The notes beneath the pieces are model-generated. The model saw only the letters and a program-made list of their open reading frames with translations, made no database searches and was not told where the DNA came from. The position numbers and the translations under genes are program-made. A stretch of 64,000 nucleotides of DNA from an uncultured Collinsella sp. (GTDB taxonomy: Bacteria > Actinomycetota > Coriobacteriia > Coriobacteriales > Coriobacteriaceae), in assembly GCA_900548265.1 (NCBI GenBank), contig URKG01000005.1, forward strand, positions 1 through 64,000, read 5' to 3'. Below are positions 47,106-56,199 of the stretch, one piece after another. Position 1 is the first letter of the stretch; each line of letters opens with the position of its first letter.

Positions 47106-47590
47106 CACGACACCTGCCAATCGAACGCATTGTACTGATGCTCGATCTCGGCGATATGCCCGCCGCGGATGGTGACGCCCACGGCATCGAAGCGAATCGA
47201 CCTGAGCGGATAGTGCTCCATGAGATAGCAACTTGCGATACGGCGATACCGACGCTGCTTTTGGGCGTCCACGGCCTCCTCGGGAAAGACCCGCGTGGTG
47301 CAATCCAGGGCGACGCGCCTTGTCTTGACCTCGGCCATCACCACGACATCGTCGAGCTCATCGAGCAGCACCAGATCGGCTTCGCCCTCAATGCAACGAT
47401 AACCCTGCTCCAACAAGGTGTATCCACGCTCGGTAAAGTAATCGATGGTGATCAGCTCGCCCAGCATGCCGAGCTCGCGGGGACTGAGCCCCTTGATAAA
47501 CTCGGGCGTAATCGCCCCGCAGTCGAGCTCGCCGTCTTCCCAGCGCTCCTTGAGTTGCTGCGTCTTGCTCTTTTTGCTTGCGGCACACAT
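47105..47590 (-). CDS. yraN: YraN/UPF0102 family endonuclease-like protein
   Basis: Member of the UPF0102 family with a restriction-endonuclease-like (PD-(D/E)XK) fold; biochemical role not established. The 161-residue product has GELITIDYFTERGY, EGEADLVLLDE and MAEVKTRR, the predicted active-site residues. An N-terminal extension of about 40 residues precedes the conserved core. The start MCAASKKSK has AAAGGAG upstream. First gene of the yraN-comM-dprA-trmFO-xerC unit. Confidence 0.88.
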   Translation of the reverse strand: MCAASKKSKTQQLKERWEDGELDCGAITPEFIKGLSPRELGMLGELITIDYFTERGYTLLEQGYRCIEGEADLVLLDELDDVVVMAEVKTRRVALDCTTRVFPEEAVDAQKQRRYRRIASCYLMEHYPLRSIRFDAVGVTIRGGHIAEIEHQYNAFDWQVS

Positions 47591-47650
47591 GGGGTCTCCT
47601 TTCCCGCACACTGCATTGCCCCGATGATGAGGGCACCTTTCATGCGGGTA

Positions 47651-47681
47651 AGTACCGGAAGCAAACCAAAAGCTGACCAAA
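47651..47681 (-). promoter_or_regulatory. yraN-comM-dprA promoter region with shared 20-bp motif
   Basis: On the minus strand TTTGGTCAGCTTTTGGTTTG (47662-47681) lies 72 nt before the yraN ATG and directly after the rnhB terminator. It is identical to the sequence before comEA. The hexamer at the -10 position here is GGTACT, only 3 of 6 to consensus, which would fit an activator-dependent promoter. Confidence 0.6.
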
Positions 47682-47688
47682 TGCCGAC

Positions 47689-47731
47689 AAAAAACGGGCC
47701 GTACGCAACAATCACGTTGCACACGGCCCGC
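47689..47731 (-). terminator. Rho-independent terminator of rnhB
   Basis: On the minus strand GCGGGCCGT pairs with ACGGCCCG around an inner GCAAC / GTTGC stem, followed by TTTTTTGT. Confidence 0.9.
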
Positions 47732-47779
47732 TACCAGCAGGTTTATAAAACGCCAGAGGTCTCTGTCTCCACAATTGAC

Positions 47780-48568
47780 CTAGAAAAGGCGCTCGGTCTG
47801 CAGAAAGTTTCCGCAAAAGCTCACGCGGTGCAGCGGACAAAGTCCGTGTTTGCGAATCGCCTCGATGTGCTCGGGGCTTGCGTAGCCCTTCGACTCGGCC
47901 AAATGATACTCGGGGTACTCGGCGTCGTACTCGACCATCATCTCGTCACGCGTGACCTTGGCCATGATGGATGCCGCAGCGATACAGGCGATTTTGGCAT
48001 CGCCCTTCACCACGTCGCGCTCGTTGGGAACGGCGCCCAAGGGGTTACCGTCCATAAGCACGCAATCGGGCTCGAGTCCCGTATCGGCCACGGCGCCCGC
48101 GACGGCAGCGCGGATGGCGCGGGCCATGCCCATATCATCGATATCCGCAGGCGCGATATGGCAAAAACCAATCGCCGTCGCGACCTCGGCAATCTTCACC
48201 GAGAGCAGCTCGCGGCGCGCCGGCGTGAGCTTTTTGGAATCGTTGATGCCCCAGACGCGCGGCTCCATGGGAAGGCACACGGCGCACACCGTCAAAGGAC
48301 CGGCCACCGAACCGCGACCCACCTCGTCGACACCCACGACCACGCCATCCCCACCGAGCTCGTGCATCAGCTCGTACATGCCGTTGACGCGCTCGCGCTC
48401 GGCAAGCTCCTTGGCATGGCGTTTAAGAGCACGCTCGCAAGCCTTGATCACTTGCTGGCGCGGATCCTCACGATAATGCTCCACGAGGGCGGGGATCTCC
48501 TCAAACGTGGCGCTCGCCAGCTCGCCGGCAACCTGCGATGCCGAAACCGAGCTCGTCATGTTGGCCAT
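47780..48568 (-). CDS. rnhB: Ribonuclease HII
   Basis: Removes RNA from RNA-DNA hybrids and single ribonucleotides. The 262-residue product has GVDEVGRGSVAGP with the catalytic Asp-Glu, NDSKKLTPARRE, DGNP and KVTRDEMM. An N-terminal segment of about 75 residues precedes the catalytic core. The start MANMTSSVS is chosen because AAGGAGG precedes it. Confidence 0.94.
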   Translation of the reverse strand: MANMTSSVSASQVAGELASATFEEIPALVEHYREDPRQQVIKACERALKRHAKELAERERVNGMYELMHELGGDGVVVGVDEVGRGSVAGPLTVCAVCLPMEPRVWGINDSKKLTPARRELLSVKIAEVATAIGFCHIAPADIDDMGMARAIRAAVAGAVADTGLEPDCVLMDGNPLGAVPNERDVVKGDAKIACIAAASIMAKVTRDEMMVEYDAEYPEYHLAESKGYASPEHIEAIRKHGLCPLHRVSFCGNFLQTERLF

Positions 48569-48596
48569 ATCGGGGCCTCCTTGCATGCAAATCAGA

Positions 48597-48631
48597 TAAA
48601 AAGAAGGGCCACCCGAAGGTGACCCTTTTGT
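48597..48631 (-). terminator. Rho-independent terminator of rplS
   Basis: On the minus strand AAGGGTCACC-TTCG-GGTGGCCCTT is followed by CTTTTTA. A stable UUCG-type loop is present. Confidence 0.85.
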
Positions 48632-48661
48632 CCAAACGAGTGGACAGACGCTGCGATCTTC

Positions 48662-49003
48662 TTAGCGCTTCTCGGGGATGCGAGCAGCCTTGCCCACCTT
48701 GTCGCGGAGGTAGTACAGCTTGGCGCGACGGACGCGACCATGACGGACGACCTCGAGCTTGGCGATCTTGGGGCTGTGAAGCGGGAAGGTACGCTCAACA
48801 CCGACACCGAAGGAAATCTTGCGGACGGTGAAGGTCTCACGGGCACCGGCGCCGGCCATGCGGATGACGTCACCCTGGAAAACCTGGATGCGCTCGCGGT
48901 CGCCTTCCTTAATGCGGTAGTGGACCTTGACGTTGTCGGCAACGCGGACCTGCGGGATGTCCTCGCGGATCTGCTGACGCTCGATTGCGCGGATGTAATC
49001 CAT
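48662..49003 (-). CDS. rplS: 50S ribosomal protein L19
   Basis: Large-subunit protein at the subunit interface. The 113-residue product starts MDYIRAIERQQIRED and ends LRDKVGKAARIPEKR. ATG 49003 has AAGGAAT upstream; a TTG two codons earlier is less likely. It is a single-gene unit here, separate from rpsP-rimM-trmD. Confidence 0.96.
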   Translation of the reverse strand: MDYIRAIERQQIREDIPQVRVADNVKVHYRIKEGDRERIQVFQGDVIRMAGAGARETFTVRKISFGVGVERTFPLHSPKIAKLEVVRHGRVRRAKLYYLRDKVGKAARIPEKR

Positions 49004-49072
49004 GTGCAATTCCTTACTCTTCTAGAGGTGCCGTACCACCTTGGCCGGCACGTAGTTGAACAAACGTATTCG

Positions 49073-49100
49073 AGTATACACGCGCGGGTTTCTGCTGCAA
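49073..49100 (-). promoter_or_regulatory. rplS promoter
   Basis: Minus-strand TTGCAG, 16-bp spacer, TATACT with a TG extension; about 70 nt before the rplS start. Confidence 0.7.
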
Positions 49101-49144
49101 GAACAATTTTTTTTGCAGACAAAAAGACAAAACCCGCACATGAC

Positions 49145-49175
49145 AACCGCCCGCCTCACGAATGAGACGGGCGGC
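49145..49175 (-). terminator. Hairpin downstream of ppdK
   Basis: On the minus strand CCGCCCGTCTC pairs with GAGGCGGGCGG, followed by TTGTCATG; a short T-rich stretch follows further on. Probable terminator with a weak U tract. Confidence 0.6.
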
Positions 49176-49212
49176 ATGAAGGGGGCTACGTTAGGCGTCT
49201 AAATCCAAAACG

Positions 49213-51963
49213 TTACGCGGAGCGCTTGGCCTCGAGCTTGGCCTGAGCGGCAGCCAGACGCGCCAGGGGCACTCGGTAAGGCGAGCAGGACACGTAGTCC
49301 ACATCGGCCACGTTAAACAGGTTCTTGATGGACTTGGGGTCGCCGCCGTGCTCACCGCACACGCCAAAGTGCATGTCGGGGTTGGTGGCGCGACCTTTCT
49401 CGACGGCCATGCGCACGAGCTCCAGCACCGCCGAGTCGATGGTCTCGAAGGGGTTATCCTTCAAGATCTTCTTGTGCATGTACAGCGGAATGAACTTGGC
49501 CTCGGCGTCGTCACGCGAGAAACCGAACGTCGTCTGCGTGAGGTCGTTGGTGCCAAAGCAGAAGAAATCGGCGTGCTGGGCGATCTCGTCGGCAACCATG
49601 CAGGCGCGAGGCAGCTCGAGCATCGTGCCCACGGGAATGTTGAGCTCGACGCCCTCCTCGGCGGAAACCTCGGCGATCACGCGCTCGATGACCTCGCGAG
49701 TCTGAACGTGCTCGGCCGTAATGGAAACGAGCGGGACCATAATCTCGGGACGCGGGTCGACGCCTTCCTTGATAAGGCGGGCGGCAGCCGTTGCCACGGC
49801 ACGGACCTGCATGAGCGGCAGGTCACCGAAGACGACGGACAGACGCACGCCGCGCAGGCCGAGCATCGGGTTGGACTCGACCATGCCGTCGATGCGACGC
49901 AGGCGGGCACGCAGGGCGGCGAGCTCTTCCTTGCTGGCGCCGGCGGCCTCCTTCTTGGTGATGGCGACCTCGAGCTCGCGAGGATTATCCAGGAACTCAT
50001 GAAGCGGCGGATCGAGTAGGCGAACAACCACATCGCGACCGGACATGGTCTTGAACATCGCCAAGAAATCCTCGGTCTGGACCTTGAGCAGATCGGCCAG
50101 GGCCTGCTGCTTCACCGCCTCGTCGTCGGACAGGATGAAGCTCTGGATAATGTTCTTGCGATCGCCCAGGAACATATGCTCGGTGCGGCACAGACCGATG
50201 GCCTCGGCGCCAAACTCGAGCGCGAGCTCGGCATCCTCGGGGTTGTCGGCGTTGACGCGCACGTGATTGGCGTGACCGTGGGTCTCGTCCAGACGGATCT
50301 CGTCGGCCCAGGACAGGATGGTGTCCAGGTCGCCGGTGAGCTCAGCGGAGGCCAAATCGACAGCGCCATCGACGACGATGCCCTGGGTGCCGTCGATGGA
50401 GATGATGTCGCCCTCGTGCAGCACACGATCGATGCCCTCGATACGCACGACCTTCTCGGCCGCGTCGATATGGAAACGCTCGACACCGCAGACGCAGGGG
50501 GTACCCATGCCACGGGCGATAACGGCGGCGTGGCTCGTCTTGCCACCATGGCTCGTCAAGATACCCTCGGCGGCGACCATGCCCTTCAGGTCGTCGGGGT
50601 TGGTCTCCCAGCGGACCAGAATGACCTTATGGCCCTCGGCAGAACGCGCGACGGCGTCATCGCTCGAGAACACGACCTCGCCCACAGCGGCACCGGGACT
50701 GGCGTTAAGGCCGCATGCGAGCGCCTCGTACTTCTTGGAGGAGTCGAACTGCGGGTGCAGGAGCTGGTCGAGCTGCGCGGGGTCAATGCGGCTCACGGCC
50801 TCTTCACGGGTGATGAGGCCCTCCTCGACCATCTCGATAGCGATGCGCAGAGCGGCGGTTGCGGTACGCTTGCCCACGCGGGTCTGGAGCATCCAGAGCT
50901 TACCCTGCTCGATGGTGAACTCGATGTCGCACATGTCACGGTAGTGATCCTCAAGCGTCAGGAAGACACGCTCAAGCTCCTCACCTGCGGACTCGAGGCC
51001 CGGCGTGGTCTTGAGGTCGGCGATGGGCTCGGTGTTGCGGATGCCGGCTACGACGTCCTCACCCTGGGCGTTGACCAGAAAGTCACCGTAGAACTCCTTG
51101 GTGCCGTCGGCCGGGTTACGCGTAAAGGCGACACCGGTCGCCGAGGTCTCGCCCTTATTGCCAAAGGCCATGGCCTGGACGTTGACGGCGGTGCCGAGGT
51201 CATCGGAAATGCCGTGCTGCTTGCGGTAGATGCAGGCGCGCTCGTTCATCCAGCTGCCAAAGACGGCCTGGATGGCAAGGCGTAGCTGAAGCTCCGGGTC
51301 GTGCGGGAAGACGGGCTTGCCGTCAGCGACCTCGAGCTCGGGATACAGGGAGGCATCGACGTTCTCGGAGAAGATGCCCTTAAAGGTCTCGACGAGCTCC
51401 TGCAGATCCTCGGCCGAAAGCTCGGAATCGACGCGAACGCCGGCGACCAGACGGGCCTGGGTCAGGGCGTTCTCGAACAAGTCGGCATCGACACCCATGA
51501 CGACGTTGGAGAACATCTGGATAAAGCGACGATAGCTGTCCCAGGCAAAGCGCGGGTTCTGCGTCTGGGCGATGAGGCCGTGGACGGAGTCGTCGTTGAG
51601 GCCCAGGTTGAGGACCGTGTCCATCATGCCGGGCATGGAGAACGGAGCGCCCGAGCGCACTGAGACGAGCAGCGGGTCGGAGGCGTCGCCGAGCTTCTTG
51701 CCGCAGCGGGACTCGAGGTCGACCTCGGCGGCAACGATCTCGTCGAGTGCGCCTTCGGGCCAGACGTTTCCGGCGCCGGAGTACTCAACACAGGTCTGGC
51801 AGGTAATGGTAAAGCCACCGGGAACCGGCAGGCCGATACAGCTCATCTCGGCAAGGTTAGCGCCCTTGCCGCCAAGCACGAAGTTCATGGACTTGTCGCC
51901 CTCAGTGACACAAGTGCCCTGGGCATCGGTTCCAAAACGGTAAACCCTCTTGCAATCGCTCAC
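49213..51963 (-). CDS. ppdK: Pyruvate, phosphate dikinase
   Basis: Interconverts pyruvate, ATP and Pi with PEP, AMP and PPi. In anaerobes it runs in the glycolytic or gluconeogenic direction. The 916-residue product has the N-terminal nucleotide domain (LGGKGANLAEM), the phosphohistidine motif GGKTSHAAVIARGMG, and a C-terminal TIM barrel with LCRTEHMF and the catalytic-Cys motif VCGEHGGDP. Somewhat longer than the usual 875-890. Its upstream neighbour ppsR encodes the known regulator of this enzyme. Confidence 0.96.
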   Translation of the reverse strand: MSDCKRVYRFGTDAQGTCVTEGDKSMNFVLGGKGANLAEMSCIGLPVPGGFTITCQTCVEYSGAGNVWPEGALDEIVAAEVDLESRCGKKLGDASDPLLVSVRSGAPFSMPGMMDTVLNLGLNDDSVHGLIAQTQNPRFAWDSYRRFIQMFSNVVMGVDADLFENALTQARLVAGVRVDSELSAEDLQELVETFKGIFSENVDASLYPELEVADGKPVFPHDPELQLRLAIQAVFGSWMNERACIYRKQHGISDDLGTAVNVQAMAFGNKGETSATGVAFTRNPADGTKEFYGDFLVNAQGEDVVAGIRNTEPIADLKTTPGLESAGEELERVFLTLEDHYRDMCDIEFTIEQGKLWMLQTRVGKRTATAALRIAIEMVEEGLITREEAVSRIDPAQLDQLLHPQFDSSKKYEALACGLNASPGAAVGEVVFSSDDAVARSAEGHKVILVRWETNPDDLKGMVAAEGILTSHGGKTSHAAVIARGMGTPCVCGVERFHIDAAEKVVRIEGIDRVLHEGDIISIDGTQGIVVDGAVDLASAELTGDLDTILSWADEIRLDETHGHANHVRVNADNPEDAELALEFGAEAIGLCRTEHMFLGDRKNIIQSFILSDDEAVKQQALADLLKVQTEDFLAMFKTMSGRDVVVRLLDPPLHEFLDNPRELEVAITKKEAAGASKEELAALRARLRRIDGMVESNPMLGLRGVRLSVVFGDLPLMQVRAVATAAARLIKEGVDPRPEIMVPLVSITAEHVQTREVIERVIAEVSAEEGVELNIPVGTMLELPRACMVADEIAQHADFFCFGTNDLTQTTFGFSRDDAEAKFIPLYMHKKILKDNPFETIDSAVLELVRMAVEKGRATNPDMHFGVCGEHGGDPKSIKNLFNVADVDYVSCSPYRVPLARLAAAQAKLEAKRSA

Positions 51964-52128
51964 GATACTTCCCCTTCCATGCGCTCTCGCACGCGACCGT
52001 GGTGACGAATCGACCCGCCGGATGCGGGCCGTGAGGGAACTATACGGCGGGATTTGAACGGGCTTAAGCAGAGGATACGCGGTTTGGTAAACGTGCTAAA
52101 ACTAGCGGTAAACGGTAGGTAAAGGTGG

Positions 52129-52162
52129 TTACCTTATGAAGTTACCACTATAGTCTAATTGG
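52129..52162 (-). promoter_or_regulatory. Possible ppdK promoter and partial dyad
   Basis: An AT-rich region with GGTAA/TTACC repeats. GTGGTTACC...GTTACCAC forms an imperfect 24-bp dyad, with TATAGT and TTGACA nearby on the minus strand. TTGACA and TATAGT are only 11 bp apart, so the exact promoter is uncertain. Confidence 0.35.
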
Positions 52163-52177
52163 ATGTCAAAAGCGGTA

Positions 52178-52205
52178 GAAACTGATAAAGCGCTTTATCA
52201 GTTTC
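52178..52205. repeat. Perfect 28-bp palindrome between ppsR and ppdK
   Basis: GAAACTGATAAAGC and its exact complement, with no spacer, about 215 nt upstream of ppdK. It is not followed by a T run on the minus strand, so a terminator role is unlikely; a dimeric operator is possible. Confidence 0.7.
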
Positions 52206-52230
52206 AGGTATTTTTAGCTAACCCAATAAG

Positions 52231-53094
52231 CTAGTTTTGTTGGGCACGGCGGGCTCTTGCCTCTTGAATCTCTTCGAGGTGAGCGATGATCTCGGAGGCG
52301 CTCTCCTCAATCGCCTTGCCGTCGGTGCGAACCACAAAGCAACCCAGACGTTTCATGAGGGCACGGGCTTCCTCGAGCTCGCTGTGCACGCTCTCGGGCT
52401 CGGCATAGGAGCCGGCAACGGCACGGGCGTAATCATCGCCCAAGCGGCTATCGCGAATTTCGGAAATCACATCGACGGTCGAAATTAGGCCGAACAGGCG
52501 CATCGGGTCAACCTCGTAAATCGACTTGGGCGGCTCCATGCCGTGCGCCAGAGGGACATTAGCAACCTTGTAACCTTGATAGGCCAAATACATCGACAGC
52601 GGCGTCTTGGACGTGCGCGATACGCCCAACAGCACGATATCGGCACCCGACAGATCGTCGCAGCCGCGTCCATCATCGTGCTCAACGAAATACTCCATGG
52701 CCTCGATACGATGGAAATAGCGGTCATCGGTCCTGTGAATCACGCCCGCGACGCCCTTGGGCGGCACACCGATGAGCGACGACAGCACGGCAAGCGTCGG
52801 GCCGATCAGGTCGACCGAGCGAATATGCAACATACCAAGGTAATCGAGCACACGAGCACGTAGCGCCGGGTCGACAATGGTATGGAACACGGCGATATCG
52901 CGATGGTCGGCATCGACGCGCGGACCCACAAACGACTTGACCTGCTCTACTGAGTTCACCTTGGGCAGGCGCAAGAGACGAAAAGCCCCTTCATCAAATT
53001 GCCCGGACGCCGCAAGCACCACCTCACAAGCGGTATCACCGAGCGAGTCGGAGATAACGATAACGGTGGGACGAGCGGTGACCGGGCAATTCAT
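52231..53094 (-). CDS. ppsR: PPDK regulatory protein (kinase / pyrophosphorylase)
   Basis: Bifunctional regulator that inactivates PPDK by ADP-dependent phosphorylation of the active-site threonine and reactivates it by phosphorolysis. The 287-residue product has the P-loop-like GVSRTSKTPLSMYLA, the N-terminal VIVISDSLGDTA and YRIEAMEY-type FHRIEAMEYFVEHDDG. Adjacent ppdK is the obvious target. It starts 34 nt after glyS. Confidence 0.93.
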   Translation of the reverse strand: MNCPVTARPTVIVISDSLGDTACEVVLAASGQFDEGAFRLLRLPKVNSVEQVKSFVGPRVDADHRDIAVFHTIVDPALRARVLDYLGMLHIRSVDLIGPTLAVLSSLIGVPPKGVAGVIHRTDDRYFHRIEAMEYFVEHDDGRGCDDLSGADIVLLGVSRTSKTPLSMYLAYQGYKVANVPLAHGMEPPKSIYEVDPMRLFGLISTVDVISEIRDSRLGDDYARAVAGSYAEPESVHSELEEARALMKRLGCFVVRTDGKAIEESASEIIAHLEEIQEARARRAQQN

Positions 53095-53128
53095 GCGGGG
53101 CTCCTTTTGCGCTTATGCGCAGGCTAGC

Positions 53129-55225
53129 TTACTTTTTGCGGGCAAGCTCACCGATGTTGGCGATGCCGGAAAACACGGCCTCGAAGCGGTTGAGCAGCTT
53201 AAGGCGATTATCGCGAAGCTGCTCGTCCTTGTCCATGACCATAACCTCGTCGAAGAAACGATCGATGGGCGCGCGCAGGGCGGCCAGAGCGGCAAACGCG
53301 GCCGGATAATCCTCGGCGGCGAGGGCGGCATCGACGGCGGTCTGAGCGGCCTCGGAGGCGCCGGCAAGCGCAAGCTCGACCTCGCCCATCAGGCTGCGGT
53401 CGTACTCCGCACCCAGCTCGGGCTTGGAGATATGCGCGGCGCGGGCATAGGCGGTGGCCAGGTTGTCGAAGGTCTCGGCATCGTTCTTGCGGGCCTCGTC
53501 GAGGGCGGCACAGCGGGCGAAGAAGACCGACGGCGCGATGATGTGCACCGCGGAAACGGCGGCAACAGTATCGGCCGGAATCTTCTCATCGCGGGCCATG
53601 CTCACCAAACGGCCGTGGAAGAAGTCGCGAACCTGCTGGGCGACCTCGGCGGCGTCGAACACAATACCCTGCTCGCTATAGAGCTCGAGCGCAAAGTCGA
53701 TGAGCGACGTGGGGTCGATCGGCAGGCGGTCGCGCAGGATGTTGATGATGCCGATGGCGGCACGACGCAGCGCGTACGGGTCGGAAGAGCCGGTCGGGGG
53801 CTCGCCGATGGCAAAGATGCCGGCAAGGGTATCGAGCTTGTCGGCGCAGGCCACGATGCAGCCAGCGGTGCCCTCGGGCAGCTCGTCGCCAGCAAAGCGG
53901 GGACGATAGTGGTCGCGAATAGCGTGAGCGACCTCTTCGTTCTCCCCCATCGCGATGGCGTAGTAACCGCCCATCACACCCTGCTGGCTCGTGAACTCGA
54001 CGACAGCGTTGGACACCAGGTCGGCCTTGCACAGATGAGCGGCGCGGCCGGCATCGGCGGCCAGGTGGGCGCCCAGGTGAGCCTCGCGGGCAATAGCGAG
54101 CGCAAGCTGCTCAATACGCTCGGACTTGGCGAGCACGCTGCCGAGCTTCTCCTGGAAGGCGACCTTGGCCAGACGCTCACGGAACTCGTCGAGGGAGATC
54201 TTCAGATCCTCCTCGTAGAAGAACTTGGCGTCGTCCAGGCGGGCGCGCACGACACGCTCGTTGCCGTCGATGACGCGCTCGGCATTCTCGGGCTTGCTGT
54301 TGGAGACGACCACGAACTCACGCGTCAGCTTGCCCTCGCCGTCATAAATCGGGAAGTAGCGCTGGTTGGTGAGCATAGACTCGCAGATGATCTCGTGCGG
54401 CACCTTGAGGAACTCCTCATCGAAGGTACCGACGAGCACCGTCGGCCACTCGCAGAGGTTGATGACCTCCTCAAAGACCTTCTTGGGCGTATCGACATGG
54501 CAGCCGGGGCGCGCAGCTTCGACCTCGGCGATACCGGCAAGGATGGCCTCGCGACGGCGCTCGGCAGAAAGCACGCCGGCATCCTCGAGCACCTGCTCGT
54601 AGACGCCAGGGCTAGCGACCACATGGTCACCGGGGCCAAGCACGCGATGACCACGCGTGGTGTTGCCGCTCGTCACGTCGGCAAACGACACGGGCACGAC
54701 GTCCTCACCCAGAAGGCAGCAGATCCAACGGACCGGACGCACGAACGTGGCGTGCTCGTGGCCCCAGCGCTGAGAGCGGTAGTTGGGCCACTGCAGGCCG
54801 ACGATGGTCTTCTCGCACAGGGCGGTCAGGATCGGGGTGGCCGGGGCGGAAGGAATGTTCTTCTCCGCAAAGACGTACTCGCGACCGTCGGTGTCCTCGC
54901 GACGGACCAGGTCCTCGGCAGCCACACCGCACTTGCGAGCGAAGCCCTGGGCGGCCTTGGTAGCGTTACCGTCAGCGTCAAAGGCGATGTTGGCCGCGGG
55001 GCCACGCTTGACCTCGTGGACCTCATCGGTCGCGGTGGCGACGTTAGACACGAGCGCAGCCAGGCGACGCGGGCTCGAGATCACGCGGACCTCGCCGTGG
55101 GCCAGACCGGCCTCGTCGAGACCCTTGGCGATCATGGTGCCAAGCTGCTTGACGGCATTGTTCAGCGGTGCAGAGGGCATTTCCTCCGTACCGATCTCAA
55201 ACAGGAAATCCTTAGCGTCTGCCAT
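53129..55225 (-). CDS. glyS: Glycyl-tRNA synthetase beta subunit
   Basis: tRNA-binding subunit of the tetrameric glycyl-tRNA synthetase. The 698-residue product starts MADAKDFLFEIGTEEMPS, has an HD-like region and a C-terminal DALR anticodon-binding domain ending in RFEAVFSGIANIGELARKK. It lies 3 nt downstream of glyQ. Most actinobacteria use the single-chain form, so the two-subunit enzyme fits Coriobacteriia. Confidence 0.95.
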   Translation of the reverse strand: MADAKDFLFEIGTEEMPSAPLNNAVKQLGTMIAKGLDEAGLAHGEVRVISSPRRLAALVSNVATATDEVHEVKRGPAANIAFDADGNATKAAQGFARKCGVAAEDLVRREDTDGREYVFAEKNIPSAPATPILTALCEKTIVGLQWPNYRSQRWGHEHATFVRPVRWICCLLGEDVVPVSFADVTSGNTTRGHRVLGPGDHVVASPGVYEQVLEDAGVLSAERRREAILAGIAEVEAARPGCHVDTPKKVFEEVINLCEWPTVLVGTFDEEFLKVPHEIICESMLTNQRYFPIYDGEGKLTREFVVVSNSKPENAERVIDGNERVVRARLDDAKFFYEEDLKISLDEFRERLAKVAFQEKLGSVLAKSERIEQLALAIAREAHLGAHLAADAGRAAHLCKADLVSNAVVEFTSQQGVMGGYYAIAMGENEEVAHAIRDHYRPRFAGDELPEGTAGCIVACADKLDTLAGIFAIGEPPTGSSDPYALRRAAIGIINILRDRLPIDPTSLIDFALELYSEQGIVFDAAEVAQQVRDFFHGRLVSMARDEKIPADTVAAVSAVHIIAPSVFFARCAALDEARKNDAETFDNLATAYARAAHISKPELGAEYDRSLMGEVELALAGASEAAQTAVDAALAAEDYPAAFAALAALRAPIDRFFDEVMVMDKDEQLRDNRLKLLNRFEAVFSGIANIGELARKK

Positions 55226-55228
55226 GGC

Positions 55229-56140
55229 TTACGCCACCTCGCCTTCCTGATCGGCATTCTCGTTGATTCCGGCGACCTCGGCCATATAGGCCTCGCAGCA
55301 CGCCTTGGCGACGGCGCGGACGCGCAGGATGTAGTTGGCACGCTCGACTGCGGACAGCGCACCGCGGGCATCGAGCAGGTTGAAGGCATGGCTGCACTTC
55401 ATGACGCAGTCATATGCCGGCAGCGGCAGCTTGCGCTCCAGGCAGGAGTGGCACTCGGCCTCGTAGTCGTCAAACTTCTGACGCATCATCTCGACGTTGG
55501 CCACCTCAAAGTTGTAAGCGCTGAACTCGCGCTCGTTTTCCAGGAACACGTCGCCGTAGGTCATGGGCGTGCCGTCGGGCAGGTAGCTCCACACCAGGTC
55601 GTAGACCGAGTTAACGCCCTGGGCGTACATGGCGATGCGCTCCAGGCCATAGGTGATCTCAACGGGCACGGGGTCGACCTCGATACCGCCCACCTGCTGG
55701 AAGTACGTAAACTGCGTGACCTCCATGCCATTGAGCCAGACCTCCCAGCCAAGGCCCCAGGCGCCGAGCGTCGGGCTCTCCCAGTCGTCCTCGACAAAGC
55801 GGACGTCATGCTCGTTGGGGTCCAGGCCAATGGCGGCCAGCGAACCCAGGTAGAGCTCCTGAGCGTTGACCGGCGAGGGCTTGATGAGTACCTGGAACTG
55901 ATAGTAGTGCTGCATGCGGTTGGGGTTCTCGCCGTAGCGGCCGTCGGCTGGACGGCGGCAGGGCTGCGCATAGCAGGTGCGCCACTCGGCGGGACCGAGC
56001 GAGCGCAGCGTGGTCGCGGTATGGAAGGTACCGGCACCGACCTCGGAGTCATAGGGCTGCATAATGACGCAGCCCTGCTCGCCCCAGTACTGCTGGAGGC
56101 GCAGGATGATGTCTTGGAAGGAAAGCGATGAAGCGTTCAT
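55229..56140 (-). CDS. glyQ: Glycyl-tRNA synthetase alpha subunit
   Basis: Catalytic subunit that activates glycine. The 303-residue product has the class II motifs LQQYWGEQGCVIMQPYD, GPAEWRTCYAQPCRRPADGR and GIEVDPVPVEITYGLER. TATAGT on the minus strand about 50 nt upstream suggests a promoter between lepB and glyQ. Confidence 0.96.
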   Translation of the reverse strand: MNASSLSFQDIILRLQQYWGEQGCVIMQPYDSEVGAGTFHTATTLRSLGPAEWRTCYAQPCRRPADGRYGENPNRMQHYYQFQVLIKPSPVNAQELYLGSLAAIGLDPNEHDVRFVEDDWESPTLGAWGLGWEVWLNGMEVTQFTYFQQVGGIEVDPVPVEITYGLERIAMYAQGVNSVYDLVWSYLPDGTPMTYGDVFLENEREFSAYNFEVANVEMMRQKFDDYEAECHSCLERKLPLPAYDCVMKCSHAFNLLDARGALSAVERANYILRVRAVAKACCEAYMAEVAGINENADQEGEVA

Positions 56141-56199
56141 GCCTCTAATATCCCCTCGTCGAAACGATTACACGGTTAGGTACTGTACTATAGCGGTTT

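Noticed and set aside
52178..52205. Terminator of ppsR
   Set aside because: The palindrome is followed by TACCGC on the minus strand, without a U tract.
52877..56131. Very long open frame on the plus strand (over 1,000 codons) opposite glyS and glyQ
   Set aside because: It mirrors the GC-rich codon pattern of the real genes, has no recognisable domain, and glyS and glyQ are certain on the other strand. The same applies to long frames opposite pnp, lepA, adhE, proS and ppdK.
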